Positions 7,149-15,138 of a stretch of 20,883 bases of DNA are shown one piece after another. A program made the position numbers and the translations under genes. The notes beneath the pieces were generated by a model that had not been told where the DNA came from, searched no databases, and saw nothing but the letters and a program-made list of their open reading frames with translations. Position 1 is the stretch's first letter. Each line of letters starts with the position of its first letter. Source of the DNA: Lachnospiraceae bacterium UBA7026 (GTDB lineage Bacteria; Bacillota; Clostridia; Lachnospirales; Lachnospiraceae); contig DLBH01000016.1 of NCBI GenBank assembly GCA_002494165.1, positions 1-20,883 on the forward strand, read 5' to 3'.

Positions 7149-8378
7149 ATGAAGACGATTTATTTAGCCGGTGGATGTTTCTGGGGTACCCAGAAGTATT
7201 TTGATCAGTTTGACGGAGTAGTCAGGACCCGGGTGGGTTATGCGAACGGACCGGGGAACCGGGGAAGCCATGTAGAGGGACCGGGAAACAAAGGAAGTCA
7301 TGTTCAGGAATCGGGTGGCAGCTTGCCTGGCTGGCCGGAGAGGCAAGTCAGTTACCAGGAGGTATGTGCGGGCAGCGGCCATGCGGAGACTGTGGAGCTG
7401 GTCTATGATGAAGCGGTAATCAGTTTGACAAAGCTGCTGGAATATTATTTCCTGGTCATTGATCCCCTGGCTGTCAACAGGCAGGGTAATGACAGGGGAA
7501 TACAGTACCGCACGGGGATTTATTATACTGAGGAGAGCCAGAAGGAAGAGATCCGGGCGGTTTACAGGAGACAGGAAGACCTGGCCGGAGGTCCGCTGGC
7601 TGTGGAATTGGGTCCCCTGCTTAATTTCTGCCCGGCGGAAGAATATCACCAGAAGTATCTGGATAAAAACCCGGGAGGCTACTGCCACATCCCCCAACGC
7701 TTTTTTGCCCTGGACCAGGAAGAGCCGGCGGAGGCGGTGGAATCAGAGGAAGACCTGCGGGCCAGGATCGGGGATATCGCCTATGAAGTGACCCAGCATG
7801 CTGCGACGGAGCGGGCCTTCACTGGGAGATACGACGAGTATTTTGAGAAAGGGATCTATGTGGACGTGGTGACCGGCCAGGTTTTATTTTCCTCTGAGGA
7901 CAAGTATAATTCCGGCTGTGGCTGGCCTGCCTTTACCAGGCCTGTATCCAGGGACGCCCTCACTGAGCACAAGGATGAATCTTACGGTATGGTCAGGGTA
8001 GAGGTGCGCAGTGCCCAGGGCAGGTCCCATCTCGGCCATGTCTTTAATGACGGGCCCAGAGACCAGGGGGGCTTACGTTACTGTATTAATTCTGCCGCCC
8101 TCCGTTTTATACCCTATGAGGACCTGGACAAGGAAGGCTATGGCAGCTGGAAGGGAATCCTGGTCTGTCTTCTGGGCCTGGTTTCCGTGCGGCTGCTGAA
8201 GCTCTATCTCAGTCCTGTCATTGTGGACGCTCTGGGCAGCCACTGGGGCAAGCTGACCTTCTCCATAATCTATACCTTCTATTTTATCGCTTTCTTCCCC
8301 CTGCTTCTGAATCTTTATCATAAGATGACAGACAAGATGGATGAAGCGGATAAGACAGATTATAGGGCAGCTGCTTAA
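7149..8378 (+). CDS. msrAB: Peptide methionine sulfoxide reductase MsrA-MsrB fusion with C-terminal membrane tail
   Basis: GAGGGGGG about 10 bases upstream sets the ATG. Residues 1 to about 195 are MsrA (GCFWG with catalytic C10; [16 protein letters not shown] near its end), reducing the S form of methionine sulfoxide. Residues about 210-333 are MsrB (GCGWPAF at about 256-262, catalytic C312 in RYC), reducing the R form. The zinc-binding CxxC pairs of many MsrB proteins are absent. Two features are odd. Between YANG and YQEVC, MsrA has about 33 extra residues including a repeated decapeptide ([20 protein letters not shown]). After the normal MsrB end at EGYG the frame runs on into two hydrophobic helices (about 338-356 and 368-390) and a short charged tail. 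The enzyme may therefore be membrane-anchored, with catalytic domains in the cytoplasm since no signal peptide exists. Confidence 0.92.
   Translation: MKTIYLAGGCFWGTQKYFDQFDGVVRTRVGYANGPGNRGSHVEGPGNKGSHVQESGGSLPGWPERQVSYQEVCAGSGHAETVELVYDEAVISLTKLLEYYFLVIDPLAVNRQGNDRGIQYRTGIYYTEESQKEEIRAVYRRQEDLAGGPLAVELGPLLNFCPAEEYHQKYLDKNPGGYCHIPQRFFALDQEEPAEAVESEEDLRARIGDIAYEVTQHAATERAFTGRYDEYFEKGIYVDVVTGQVLFSSEDKYNSGCGWPAFTRPVSRDALTEHKDESYGMVRVEVRSAQGRSHLGHVFNDGPRDQGGLRYCINSAALRFIPYEDLDKEGYGSWKGILVCLLGLVSVRLLKLYLSPVIVDALGSHWGKLTFSIIYTFYFIAFFPLLLNLYHKMTDKMDEADKTDYRAAA
7248..7307 (+). repeat. 30-bp in-frame tandem duplication inside msrA
   Basis: Two 30-bp units (7248-7277 and 7278-7307) begin GGACCGGG and encode [10 protein letters not shown] and [10 protein letters not shown]. 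They lie in the loop between the MsrA YANG and YQEV motifs. Confidence 0.75.
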
Positions 8379-8489
8379 AGGGCAGCCGCTTAAAATTTAA
8401 ATAAGGGTCTTGCCTAAGTCTTTGGTCATAGAGTAAAGTAGGAATAGTAGAAATTGTTTTGCCAATATACCGGTGTGGTTAGTGATGAT

Positions 8490-10151
8490 ATGAAGAATCC
8501 ATTTAACAGTATAAGTTTCAAAAGCATATTTGGCATCGAGCTGCTGCTGCTGACCTTCTTCCTGGTGGTCAGTGCCATTGGTTACCAGGGCTTTACGGAT
8601 GCTCTCCTTGACCAGTATTCGGAGGATGCCTTCCGGACGGCCAAGGTGGCGGCCCTCAACCTGGATGCGGACAGGATGGATGCCTACCAGGAAAGCGGCG
8701 GCACTACGGAGGAGTACCGGAATATATTAAAGACCCTCGACCGGGTGTGTAATGCCTCCAGCTCCACCTTCGTCTATGTGATCCGGCCGGACCAGACCGA
8801 CTATGAGCATATTACCTTTATTTTCTCTACCGTCGGCTGGCAGTATCATTATGATCTATATCCCTTTGGTTATTATCGGGAGACCACCAATGACGATTAC
8901 CGGGACAAGTACCGGCTGCTTTATGAGACGGATTCCAGCCAGGAGCTGGTGGTGAGAGACCGCGGTTATATAGAGACCGACCCCCATATTACGGCCATGG
9001 TTCCCCTGCGGGGGTCCGACCGGCAGACCAAGGGAATCATGTGTGTCCAGAGGCAGATGACCGGCATGACCGATGCCCGCCATGATTATGTGAACAGGGT
9101 GGCCATAGCCCTGGCTGTTCTGGCCCTGTTTGCCTTCCTGGTGGCAGGGGTCTACCTCAATCATCTGCTGATGCCCATTAAAAAGATTACCAAAGAAGCG
9201 GACCGCTTTGCCGAGGAGAACAAGGCGGCAGAGACCAAGCTTACAGAGACCATCCATAATAAGGATGAGATTGGCATACTGGCTGCCTCCATCGACCGGA
9301 TGGAGGACCAGATTACCAGCTATGTACAAGATATAACCCGGATCACGGGAGAGCAGGAGCGGATTCGGACAGAGCTGTCCCTGGCGGAACGAATTCAGGC
9401 AGACATGCTGCCCAGCCATTTCCCCGCCTTCCCGGACCGGTCTGAATTTGACATCTATGCCTCCATGCAGCCTGCCCGGGAGGTGGGAGGCGACTTCTAT
9501 GATTTCTTCCTTATCGACGAGGACCATCTGTATCTGGTGATCGCCGATGTGTCCGGCAAGGGTGTGCCGGCGGCCCTCTTTATGATGGTCTCCCAGGTCA
9601 TCCTGGCCAATACGACCATGACCGGGGCTTCCCCGGCGGCTGTCCTGGAGTCCACCAACTCGGCCATCTGCTCCAACAACAAGGAGGAGATGTTTGTCAC
9701 TGTCTGGCTGGGCATCCTGGAGATTTCCACCGGTAAACTGATGACGGCCAATGCAGGCCATGAGTATCCGGTTCTGATGAAGAAGGGCAGCAGCTTTGAA
9801 CTCTTCAAGGACAAGCATGGCTTTGTGATCGGTGGTATGGACGGTGTGAAATATAAGGACTATGAGATAATGCTGGAGCCTGGCTCTAAGATCTTCGTGT
9901 ATACGGATGGTGTGCCCGAGGCGACTGATAAGAATGAGAAAATGTTTGGCACAGACCGGCTGGTGGAGGCCCTGAATGAAGATAAGGAGGCCAGTCCCGA
10001 GCAGGTCCTTGCCAATGTCAAGAAGGCTGTGGACCTCTTTGTGGATGAGGCGGAGCAGTTTGATGACCTGACCATGCTCTGCCTGGAGTACAAGGGCTGC
10101 CAGAAGGAGGATTCGGATCAGGCTTTAGATCGGGGCCTGGAAAATGTCTGA
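8490..10151 (+). CDS. Membrane-anchored PP2C-type serine phosphatase (RsbU/SpoIIE-like) with HAMP
   Basis: The ATG at 8490 begins MKNPFNSISF just before the first membrane helix. A TTG at 8454, preceded by AGGAA, would add 12 residues and remains possible. Order from the ATG: membrane helix (about 14-32), an extracellular sensor region of about 170 residues, second helix (about 204-224), HAMP and coiled coil (about 225-310), and a PPM/SpoIIE phosphatase domain (about 315-540). The metal-binding motifs are all visible: GGDFYD, ADVSGKG, YTDGVPEA and FDDLTM. The linker AERIQADMLP is typical of RsbU relatives. Such enzymes remove phosphate from a serine on STAS proteins, in response to an outside signal here. 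No STAS protein adjoins it, but the synthetase at 15139 carries a STAS domain, which makes it a candidate target (inference). The RelA-like gene follows after 191 bases with no clear terminator. Confidence 0.9.
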   Translation: MKNPFNSISFKSIFGIELLLLTFFLVVSAIGYQGFTDALLDQYSEDAFRTAKVAALNLDADRMDAYQESGGTTEEYRNILKTLDRVCNASSSTFVYVIRPDQTDYEHITFIFSTVGWQYHYDLYPFGYYRETTNDDYRDKYRLLYETDSSQELVVRDRGYIETDPHITAMVPLRGSDRQTKGIMCVQRQMTGMTDARHDYVNRVAIALAVLALFAFLVAGVYLNHLLMPIKKITKEADRFAEENKAAETKLTETIHNKDEIGILAASIDRMEDQITSYVQDITRITGEQERIRTELSLAERIQADMLPSHFPAFPDRSEFDIYASMQPAREVGGDFYDFFLIDEDHLYLVIADVSGKGVPAALFMMVSQVILANTTMTGASPAAVLESTNSAICSNNKEEMFVTVWLGILEISTGKLMTANAGHEYPVLMKKGSSFELFKDKHGFVIGGMDGVKYKDYEIMLEPGSKIFVYTDGVPEATDKNEKMFGTDRLVEALNEDKEASPEQVLANVKKAVDLFVDEAEQFDDLTMLCLEYKGCQKEDSDQALDRGLENV

Positions 10152-10168
10152 AAGGGAAGATTCGAACA

Positions 10169-10209
10169 TTTTCCAGGATAGAAGACCTGAGGAAGGACTT
10201 CCTGGAAAA
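10169..10209. repeat. Perfect 10-bp inverted repeat
   Basis: TTTTCCAGGA (10169-10178) and TCCTGGAAAA (10200-10209) surround 21 bases. No T run follows, so it is not a clear terminator. A purine-rich stretch with repeated AGATATGGAAAAA-like units follows at about 10228-10276. Confidence 0.55.
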
Positions 10210-10342
10210 GACATGGTTTGGGTTTGAGATATAGAAAAAGATATGGGAAAAAATATGGAATAAGATATGGAAAAAAGAGCTTAACTTGGGAAGAAGACTA
10301 GAGAGATGGGTTTAGTTTAGAAGTCCTGAAAAGAGGGAAGCC

Positions 10343-11290
10343 ATGTATAATACCAATACCTACCTGCTTGAAGAATATGATCAGCTGTTGCCTGACTACC
10401 AGGAATTGTTGGAGATTGTCCAGGAGATTCTTAATGAGGTCATAGCGGACCATGGCTTTAAACCCATGCAGGTTGGGGGCAGGGTCAAGACCAGAGAGTC
10501 TCTGTCGGAGAAGATTCTGCGTAAGGAAGGCAAGTACCATGATCTGAAGGATATCACAGATATCGCCGGTATCCGGATTCTTTTCTATTATTCTGACCAG
10601 GTGGACGCCTTTGCGGATGTTATCAAGGATACATTTTCCATTGATCCTGTTAACTCCATTGATAAGCGGCAGAGTATTCCCCCTACCACTTTTGGATATA
10701 TCTCTCTCCACTTTATCTGCCGGCTGTCCCAGGAAGGCCCTTATCCTGAGAAGTTGAAGGACTTGCCTTTTGAGATCCAGCTGCGGACGGTCCTCCAGCA
10801 TAGCTGGGCGGAGATCGAGCATGACCTGGGCTACAAGGCGGAGATTAGTATTCCCCGCAAGATCCGGCGGGAGTTTGCCAAGCTGGCCGGCCTTTTGGAG
10901 ATTGCCGATGAGCGCTTTGTGGCCATTCGCCAGCAGATTGAAAACTACAGTCGGGAGACGAAGGAGAATATCAGTGGCGACTGTGCCGATGATATGACGC
11001 TGGACCTGGTAACCCTGGAAGAATTTCTCAGGACAAGCCCGGTGATGACTGACCTGGTGAAGGAAATTGCAGCCTTTAGTAATGCTACCATTCACCATGT
11101 GTCAGCGGAGGGCTACCTGGAAAGACTCAGAAAGCTGGATATCCTGACCATCGGAGACCTCAAGGAGGCCTGTAGCAGAGAGAGAGGTGCTATTTTGGAA
11201 AGGGCAGGCCGGCTGTTGGAAGGATCTGACATCCCTGAGCTGGTATCTACCGTGGGACTTTACTATCTTTGCCGGGTTCTGGAGGCATAA
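10343..11290 (+). CDS. RelA/SpoT-domain (p)ppGpp synthetase without hydrolase domain
   Basis: GAGGG close upstream sets the ATG. The synthetase motifs are complete: R47-V-K49 with S53 (nucleotide contact), D73-x-x-G-x-R78, G118-Y119 with S121 and H123 for GTP binding, then EIQLR (144-148), W155 and E158/H160. The protein should transfer pyrophosphate from ATP to GTP or GDP, making the stringent-response alarmone. No HD hydrolase domain precedes and no TGS/ACT follows, so it behaves as a small alarmone synthetase. At 315 residues it is longer than the usual 210-260. The extra C-terminal region (about 215-315) is helical and includes EGYLERLRKLDILTIGDLKE; it looks like a helix-hairpin-helix-style element of unknown role. 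It may be co-transcribed with the phosphatase upstream, and ends at the terminator at 11406. Confidence 0.87.
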   Translation: MYNTNTYLLEEYDQLLPDYQELLEIVQEILNEVIADHGFKPMQVGGRVKTRESLSEKILRKEGKYHDLKDITDIAGIRILFYYSDQVDAFADVIKDTFSIDPVNSIDKRQSIPPTTFGYISLHFICRLSQEGPYPEKLKDLPFEIQLRTVLQHSWAEIEHDLGYKAEISIPRKIRREFAKLAGLLEIADERFVAIRQQIENYSRETKENISGDCADDMTLDLVTLEEFLRTSPVMTDLVKEIAAFSNATIHHVSAEGYLERLRKLDILTIGDLKEACSRERGAILERAGRLLEGSDIPELVSTVGLYYLCRVLEA

Positions 11291-11405
11291 ATTAAGTCCC
11301 AAATTTCTTATTTTGAAAAATTAAGCCTAAAATAGCTTGTTTTTGCTTTAGAAAATGAATTTAAAGCTTGTGCATGCTTCATATTTATGATATAAAAATA
11401 AAAGG

Positions 11406-11454
11406 GCAAAAAGACAATGGCGTCGGAGGATGAGAATGTCTTTTTGCTTTTTTT
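11406..11454 (+). terminator. Intrinsic terminator of the RelA-like gene
   Basis: A perfect 11-bp stem (11406-11416 with 11437-11447), a 20-base loop and seven T (11448-11454), 115 bases after the stop codon. An ATG in its loop at 11417 is in frame with the next gene, but the terminator shows that start is not used. Confidence 0.85.
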
Positions 11455-11465
11455 GTATACGGGCT

Positions 11466-11495
11466 TTGGTCCCGGGCAAATAAAAGATTTAGAAT
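11466..11495 (+). promoter_or_regulatory. Possible promoter of the symporter gene
   Basis: TTGGTC at 11466-11471, an 18-base spacer and TAGAAT at 11490-11495. It lies just after the preceding terminator and about 65 bases before the start at 11561, where a promoter is needed. Both boxes are imperfect. Confidence 0.4.
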
Positions 11496-11560
11496 GGGTT
11501 GTAGTTTTCACGGTAGTTTTCTTGCCGGCTACACAGGTAAAAGGGAGGTTTAATGTTACT

Positions 11561-13063
11561 ATGCTAGACAAGATAGCGCAAATCAATGGTGTTATTAACG
11601 GACTCGTATGGGGATGGCCTGCGCTGATCCTGCTCGCTTTCGTGGGAGTTCTGATGACTACCCTTACCGGTTTCTTCCAGATTTCCCATCTGAAGCACTG
11701 GTGGGCCAATACGATAGGTGCGATTTTTAAGGACAGGGAGATTACCAGTCACACTAAGGACAAGTCTATTTCCCAGTTCCAGTCCTTATGTACCGCACTG
11801 GCAGCGACTGTAGGAACCGGTAATATCGTAGGTGTTTCCGGAGCCATCATCACCGGTGGACCCGGTGCCGTATTCTGGATGTGGGTTATGGCCTTCTTTG
11901 GCATGATGACCAATTTCTCTGAAAATGTTCTGGGTATCTTCTACCGTCGTAAGAACAGTGTCGGTGAGTGGAGTGGAGGAGCCATGTACTATCTCCGGGA
12001 CGGCCTTGGCGCCAAGAAGGGCTGCAAGGGAATCGGAACAGTTCTGGCAGTACTTTTCTCCGCCTTCTGTTTCCTGGCATCTTTCGGTATCGGAAACATG
12101 ACCCAGGTTAACTCCATCTCCGGTAATATGGAGACAGCCTTCCATGTTCCTACCTGGATCACAGGCGTGGTTGTTATGATCTTCGCGGGCCTGGTTATCA
12201 TCGGCGGTCTCAAGCGTATCGCCAGCGTTACGGAAAAGATCGTTCCTTTCATGGTTATTCTTTACATGGTTGGTTCCATTGTTATTTTCTTTACCAATAT
12301 GGGACACTTTGGTGCCGTATTTGGCGCTATCTTTAAGGGAGCTTTCGCAGCCAAGGCTGCCGGCGGCGGTATTGTTGGTTATGGTATCAAGCTGGCCATC
12401 GAACAGGGTATGAAGCGAGGCGTGTTCTCCAATGAGGCCGGTCTTGGTTCCTCTGTTATGGTTCACTCCAACTCCAATGTATCCGAGCCGGTCCGCCAGG
12501 GAATGTGGGGTATCTTCGAAGTATTTGCAGATACCATCATCGTATGTACCCTGACAGCCTTCTCCGTATTAAGTTCCGGTCTGGTTGACCTGGAGACAGG
12601 TGCGACTCTCACTGAATATAATGGCGTAGCCCTTTCCAAGGCTAACCTGGTATCCACCGTTTTCTCCATGCATTTTGGTAAGGCAGGTGCCGGCTTTATC
12701 GCCATTGCGGTTATGCTCTTTGCTTTCTCCACTGCTCTTGGTTGGAGCCACTATGGTTCCAAGGCCTGTGAGTTCCTCTTTGGAGAGAAGCCTACTGTAA
12801 TCTACCGGGTGATCTTCGTGCTGGCCACCTTCGGCGGCGCGGTTATGTCTGATAACCTGGCCTGGGATCTGGCGGACACCTTCAATGGTCTGATGATGAT
12901 CCCCAACTTGATCGGCGTACTTGTGCTTGCACCACAGGTTTACGCCATCACCAAGAATTATGTTGACCGGCACATGCACAATAAGGATGTGAAGCCGATG
13001 CTTTCCTTCTTCGATGATGTTCAGAAGGAAGAGGAGGTTGTGCTGGAAGAGACTGGAATGTAA
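11561..13063 (+). CDS. Sodium:alanine/glycine symporter (AGCS family)
   Basis: GGGAGG at 11543-11548 supports the ATG at 11561, giving 500 residues, normal for the family. Upstream in-frame codons cross the previous terminator and are not translated. The protein begins MLDKIAQINGVINGLVWGWP and has about 11 membrane helices. Typical AGCS blocks are present: ALAATVGTGNIVGVSGAI with GGPGAVFWMW in the substrate/sodium region, and the signature GMKRGVFSNEAGLGSS. It should bring in alanine or glycine together with sodium at the cytoplasmic membrane. The C-terminus is a charged, glutamate-rich cytoplasmic tail. It is flanked by terminators on both sides and so is a single-gene transcript. Substrate choice among alanine, glycine and related amino acids cannot be read from the sequence. 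Confidence 0.93.
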   Translation: MLDKIAQINGVINGLVWGWPALILLAFVGVLMTTLTGFFQISHLKHWWANTIGAIFKDREITSHTKDKSISQFQSLCTALAATVGTGNIVGVSGAIITGGPGAVFWMWVMAFFGMMTNFSENVLGIFYRRKNSVGEWSGGAMYYLRDGLGAKKGCKGIGTVLAVLFSAFCFLASFGIGNMTQVNSISGNMETAFHVPTWITGVVVMIFAGLVIIGGLKRIASVTEKIVPFMVILYMVGSIVIFFTNMGHFGAVFGAIFKGAFAAKAAGGGIVGYGIKLAIEQGMKRGVFSNEAGLGSSVMVHSNSNVSEPVRQGMWGIFEVFADTIIVCTLTAFSVLSSGLVDLETGATLTEYNGVALSKANLVSTVFSMHFGKAGAGFIAIAVMLFAFSTALGWSHYGSKACEFLFGEKPTVIYRVIFVLATFGGAVMSDNLAWDLADTFNGLMMIPNLIGVLVLAPQVYAITKNYVDRHMHNKDVKPMLSFFDDVQKEEEVVLEETGM

Positions 13064-13077
13064 TCGCCTGCTTTCCC

Positions 13078-13107
13078 GGGCGGGGCCGTTGGCCCCGCCC
13101 TTTTTTT
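13078..13107 (+). terminator. Intrinsic terminator of the symporter gene
   Basis: A perfect 10-bp GC stem (13078-13087 with 13091-13100), a 3-base loop and seven T, starting 15 bases after the stop codon. Confidence 0.95.
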
Positions 13108-13139
13108 ATACGGGCCTGGCTTCCGCAATCTGTTTAAAG

Positions 13140-13334
13140 CTGTCAGTAAGGATATCTATGGGAAATAACACCAGCTATACCTGCGGATTTTCTGCCTCGC
13201 TTTTTGTTCGCGCCTCGATCTCAACTCGCCTGCTACGCAGGCGGGGGTAGCTGCCCGGCGCGAAAGCTAGGCAGAAAATCCTTGGTATTCACGCCCATGG
13301 CCTTATTTCCTATAGATATCCAACAGACTGACAG
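13140..13334. repeat. Nested imperfect inverted-repeat element of about 195 bp
   Basis: Successive pairs nest about a centre near 13235: 13140-13147 with 13327-13334 (8 bp); 13150-13168 with 13303-13321 (19 bp, one G-U); 13185-13197 with 13269-13281 (13 bp, perfect); 13207-13214 with 13257-13264 (8 bp); and a central hairpin 13227-13233 with 13237-13243 (7 bp, TAC loop). The whole can fold as one long hairpin. No protein is encoded; the short reading frames crossing it follow from its base composition. It may be a miniature inverted-repeat element or a structured RNA. Confidence 0.8.
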
Positions 13335-13429
13335 TTTTTATAGATTGTGGAAGCCAGGTCCTGGGAAGTGTTTTGGGGAGTTGCCTTATGAAGGGTTGGG
13401 GAGAGTAAAACTTAAATTATTCAGTAATT

Positions 13430-13457
13430 CCACAGTATTTGTGCTGTGGTATTTTTT
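13430..13457 (+). terminator. Small hairpin with T run in a gene-free stretch
   Basis: CCACAGTA (13430-13437) pairs with TGCTGTGG (13442-13449, one G-U) around TTTG, followed by TA and six T. No gene precedes it between 13107 and here, so it would end a transcript from the inverted-repeat region or read-through from the symporter. The remaining bases 13335-13580 show nothing else. Confidence 0.5.
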
Positions 13458-13580
13458 GCAGGTTGGTAAAGGGATGTCATTTTCTGGTGGGTGTGGAGGA
13501 AGGAGAGTCTTTTAATGAGGGTTTTTAATTATATAGAATTCACATATTTTTATAGAAAAAATAGCTTTTTTCTGGGGTGT

Positions 13581-13609
13581 TTGAATGATATACTGAATAG
13601 GATTATATA
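13581..13609 (+). promoter_or_regulatory. Promoter of the hydrolase-synthetase-exporter operon
   Basis: TTGAAT at 13581-13586, a 17-base spacer and TATATA at 13604-13609. It lies about 70 bases before the ATG at 13682 in an AT-rich stretch. An A-run/T-run palindrome at about 13553-13572 sits just upstream. Confidence 0.6.
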
Positions 13610-13681
13610 TATGTTTTATAAGGGTTAGTCTGCTTTGGGGGCGGATTGATATTGTGGTTTGAATGAAGTGGAGGTTTTCCT

Positions 13682-15136
13682 ATGTGCACCAGTGTATTTA
13701 TTGGCAAGGATGTTAGCGCTGAGGGGACCAGGATTCTGGCCAGGTCTGAGGACCAGGTGGGGACGGTTCATCCGAAGCGCTTTTTTGTGAAGGAGGCTTC
13801 CTCCCAGCCGGGAAGGACTGTGAAGGATACCGGGGAGGGAAGGGATTTGGCTTTCCCGCTTCCCGATGTGACTTGTAAATATACGGTGGTTCCGGATTAT
13901 ACTGTCTTGGGGGATGGGGATTACTGCAGTGTCTGTATCAATGAGTACGGGCTGATGATCAGTGCCACCATGTCTCTGGTTAATCTTCCTGAGGAATATC
14001 TGGCTCTGGATCCTTTGAAGGAGGAGGGGACGGCCCTGCGGGAGGCTAATATGTGTGAGCCGGTGATCTGCCAGGCCAGGAACTGCCGGGAGGCTGTCCG
14101 GGTTCTGGGGGACCTGATGGAGACCTATGGTTCTGAGGAGTCCAATGCGGTTCTTTTTATGGATAAGGAAGAGGCCTGGATTTTTGAGATCTATGGCGGG
14201 ACTTCCTGGGCGGCCATGAGGCTGCCGGATGACAAGGTGGCCGCCATCGGGACCCTGGTTATGCTGGAGTGGGTGAATTTTGACAATCCCGGGGATGACT
14301 GGTATGTGTCTCCTAATCTGAAGGGGATTCTGGACCGGCTGCCGGCTCAGGTGGTCCGGGAGGATGGTGCTTATAATATTACGGATACCATCGTGCCTGG
14401 TCAGAGGACGCCGCTTTATACCCTGAGGATATGGAGACTGCTGCAGAGGATGGCTCCTTCCAAGGTGGGGGATTATGATGAAGATGCCCATTATCCTTTA
14501 CTGATAGAGCCTGACCAGAGGGTTTCTGTTCTTGAGGTCATGAAGTTCTTTGGGGACCGTCTTGAGGGGACCGGCTACGATGTGGACCTGCTGCCCTGGG
14601 AAGAGAAGAAGACCCGTTTTCCTGCCGGGGATACCAACCAGAGTGCGTCCCATGTTATACAGACCTTTGAGGACCTGCCCGACCGTTGCTGCCAGCTGCA
14701 GTGGCTGGCCATGGCAAATGCAGAATATTCCGTTTATGTTCCTGCATTTTCCGGTATTAGTGATACCTTTGAAAAATACAAGACCGATGCTAAAGAAGAT
14801 GGGCTTATTGATGAGGGCTTCTACTATCTTTGCAAGAGGATCTGGGCTCTGGCCGTCACTGACCGGGACCACCTGGGTAAGGGGGTCAGCCGTTTCCAGC
14901 GGGCCCAGGAAAAGAAGATGTTTGACCAGATTATGAAAGAGCTGGATCCGGTCCGGGAGGCCTACCGGGTTTCTGATGCGGAGGGAGACCGCTATGTGAC
15001 GGACCTGGCGGCCAGGATGGCGGCAGACCAGTATGATATCCAGCTGGATCTGTACCGGAGGCTCTTTTTCCGGCATATGTTTAACTGTGACGACTTTATT
15101 GAAGAAAAGAAAAATTTTGAGATGGAGGAGATTTAA
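13682..15136 (+). CDS. C69-family dipeptidase / linear amide C-N hydrolase (Ntn fold)
   Basis: GGAGG at 13670-13674 sets the ATG. The protein starts MCTSVFIGKD: cysteine 2 becomes the N-terminal nucleophile once the methionine is removed, as in PepD-type peptidases of MEROPS family C69. The ARSEDQ segment (about residues 20-25) matches the conserved ARNED-type motif of these enzymes. Later blocks (INEYGLMISATMS, EAWIFEIYGG, and VSPNLKG with NITD) also fit the family, and 484 residues is its usual length. There is no signal peptide, so it should work in the cytoplasm, cleaving an amide or dipeptide bond. It is the first gene of the operon and its stop lies only 2 bases before the synthetase start. 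It may process or recycle the synthetase product, or its place may be incidental; the substrate is unknown. Confidence 0.88.
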   Translation: MCTSVFIGKDVSAEGTRILARSEDQVGTVHPKRFFVKEASSQPGRTVKDTGEGRDLAFPLPDVTCKYTVVPDYTVLGDGDYCSVCINEYGLMISATMSLVNLPEEYLALDPLKEEGTALREANMCEPVICQARNCREAVRVLGDLMETYGSEESNAVLFMDKEEAWIFEIYGGTSWAAMRLPDDKVAAIGTLVMLEWVNFDNPGDDWYVSPNLKGILDRLPAQVVREDGAYNITDTIVPGQRTPLYTLRIWRLLQRMAPSKVGDYDEDAHYPLLIEPDQRVSVLEVMKFFGDRLEGTGYDVDLLPWEEKKTRFPAGDTNQSASHVIQTFEDLPDRCCQLQWLAMANAEYSVYVPAFSGISDTFEKYKTDAKEDGLIDEGFYYLCKRIWALAVTDRDHLGKGVSRFQRAQEKKMFDQIMKELDPVREAYRVSDAEGDRYVTDLAARMAADQYDIQLDLYRRLFFRHMFNCDDFIEEKKNFEMEEI

Positions 15137-15138
15137 AG

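Noticed and set aside
8856..9818. 320-codon minus-strand frame
   Set aside because: It is a shadow of the PP2C phosphatase, whose motifs are complete on the plus strand; the minus-strand translation is Gly/His/Leu-rich without domains.
11417..11560. Extended N-terminus of the sodium:alanine symporter
   Set aside because: The upstream ATG lies in the loop of an intrinsic terminator; GGGAGG and family length support the start at 11561.
13014..13515. Two reading frames across the symporter end and the inverted repeat
   Set aside because: One overlaps the symporter and terminator, the other lies on the inverted repeat; neither has a ribosome site or protein-like sequence.
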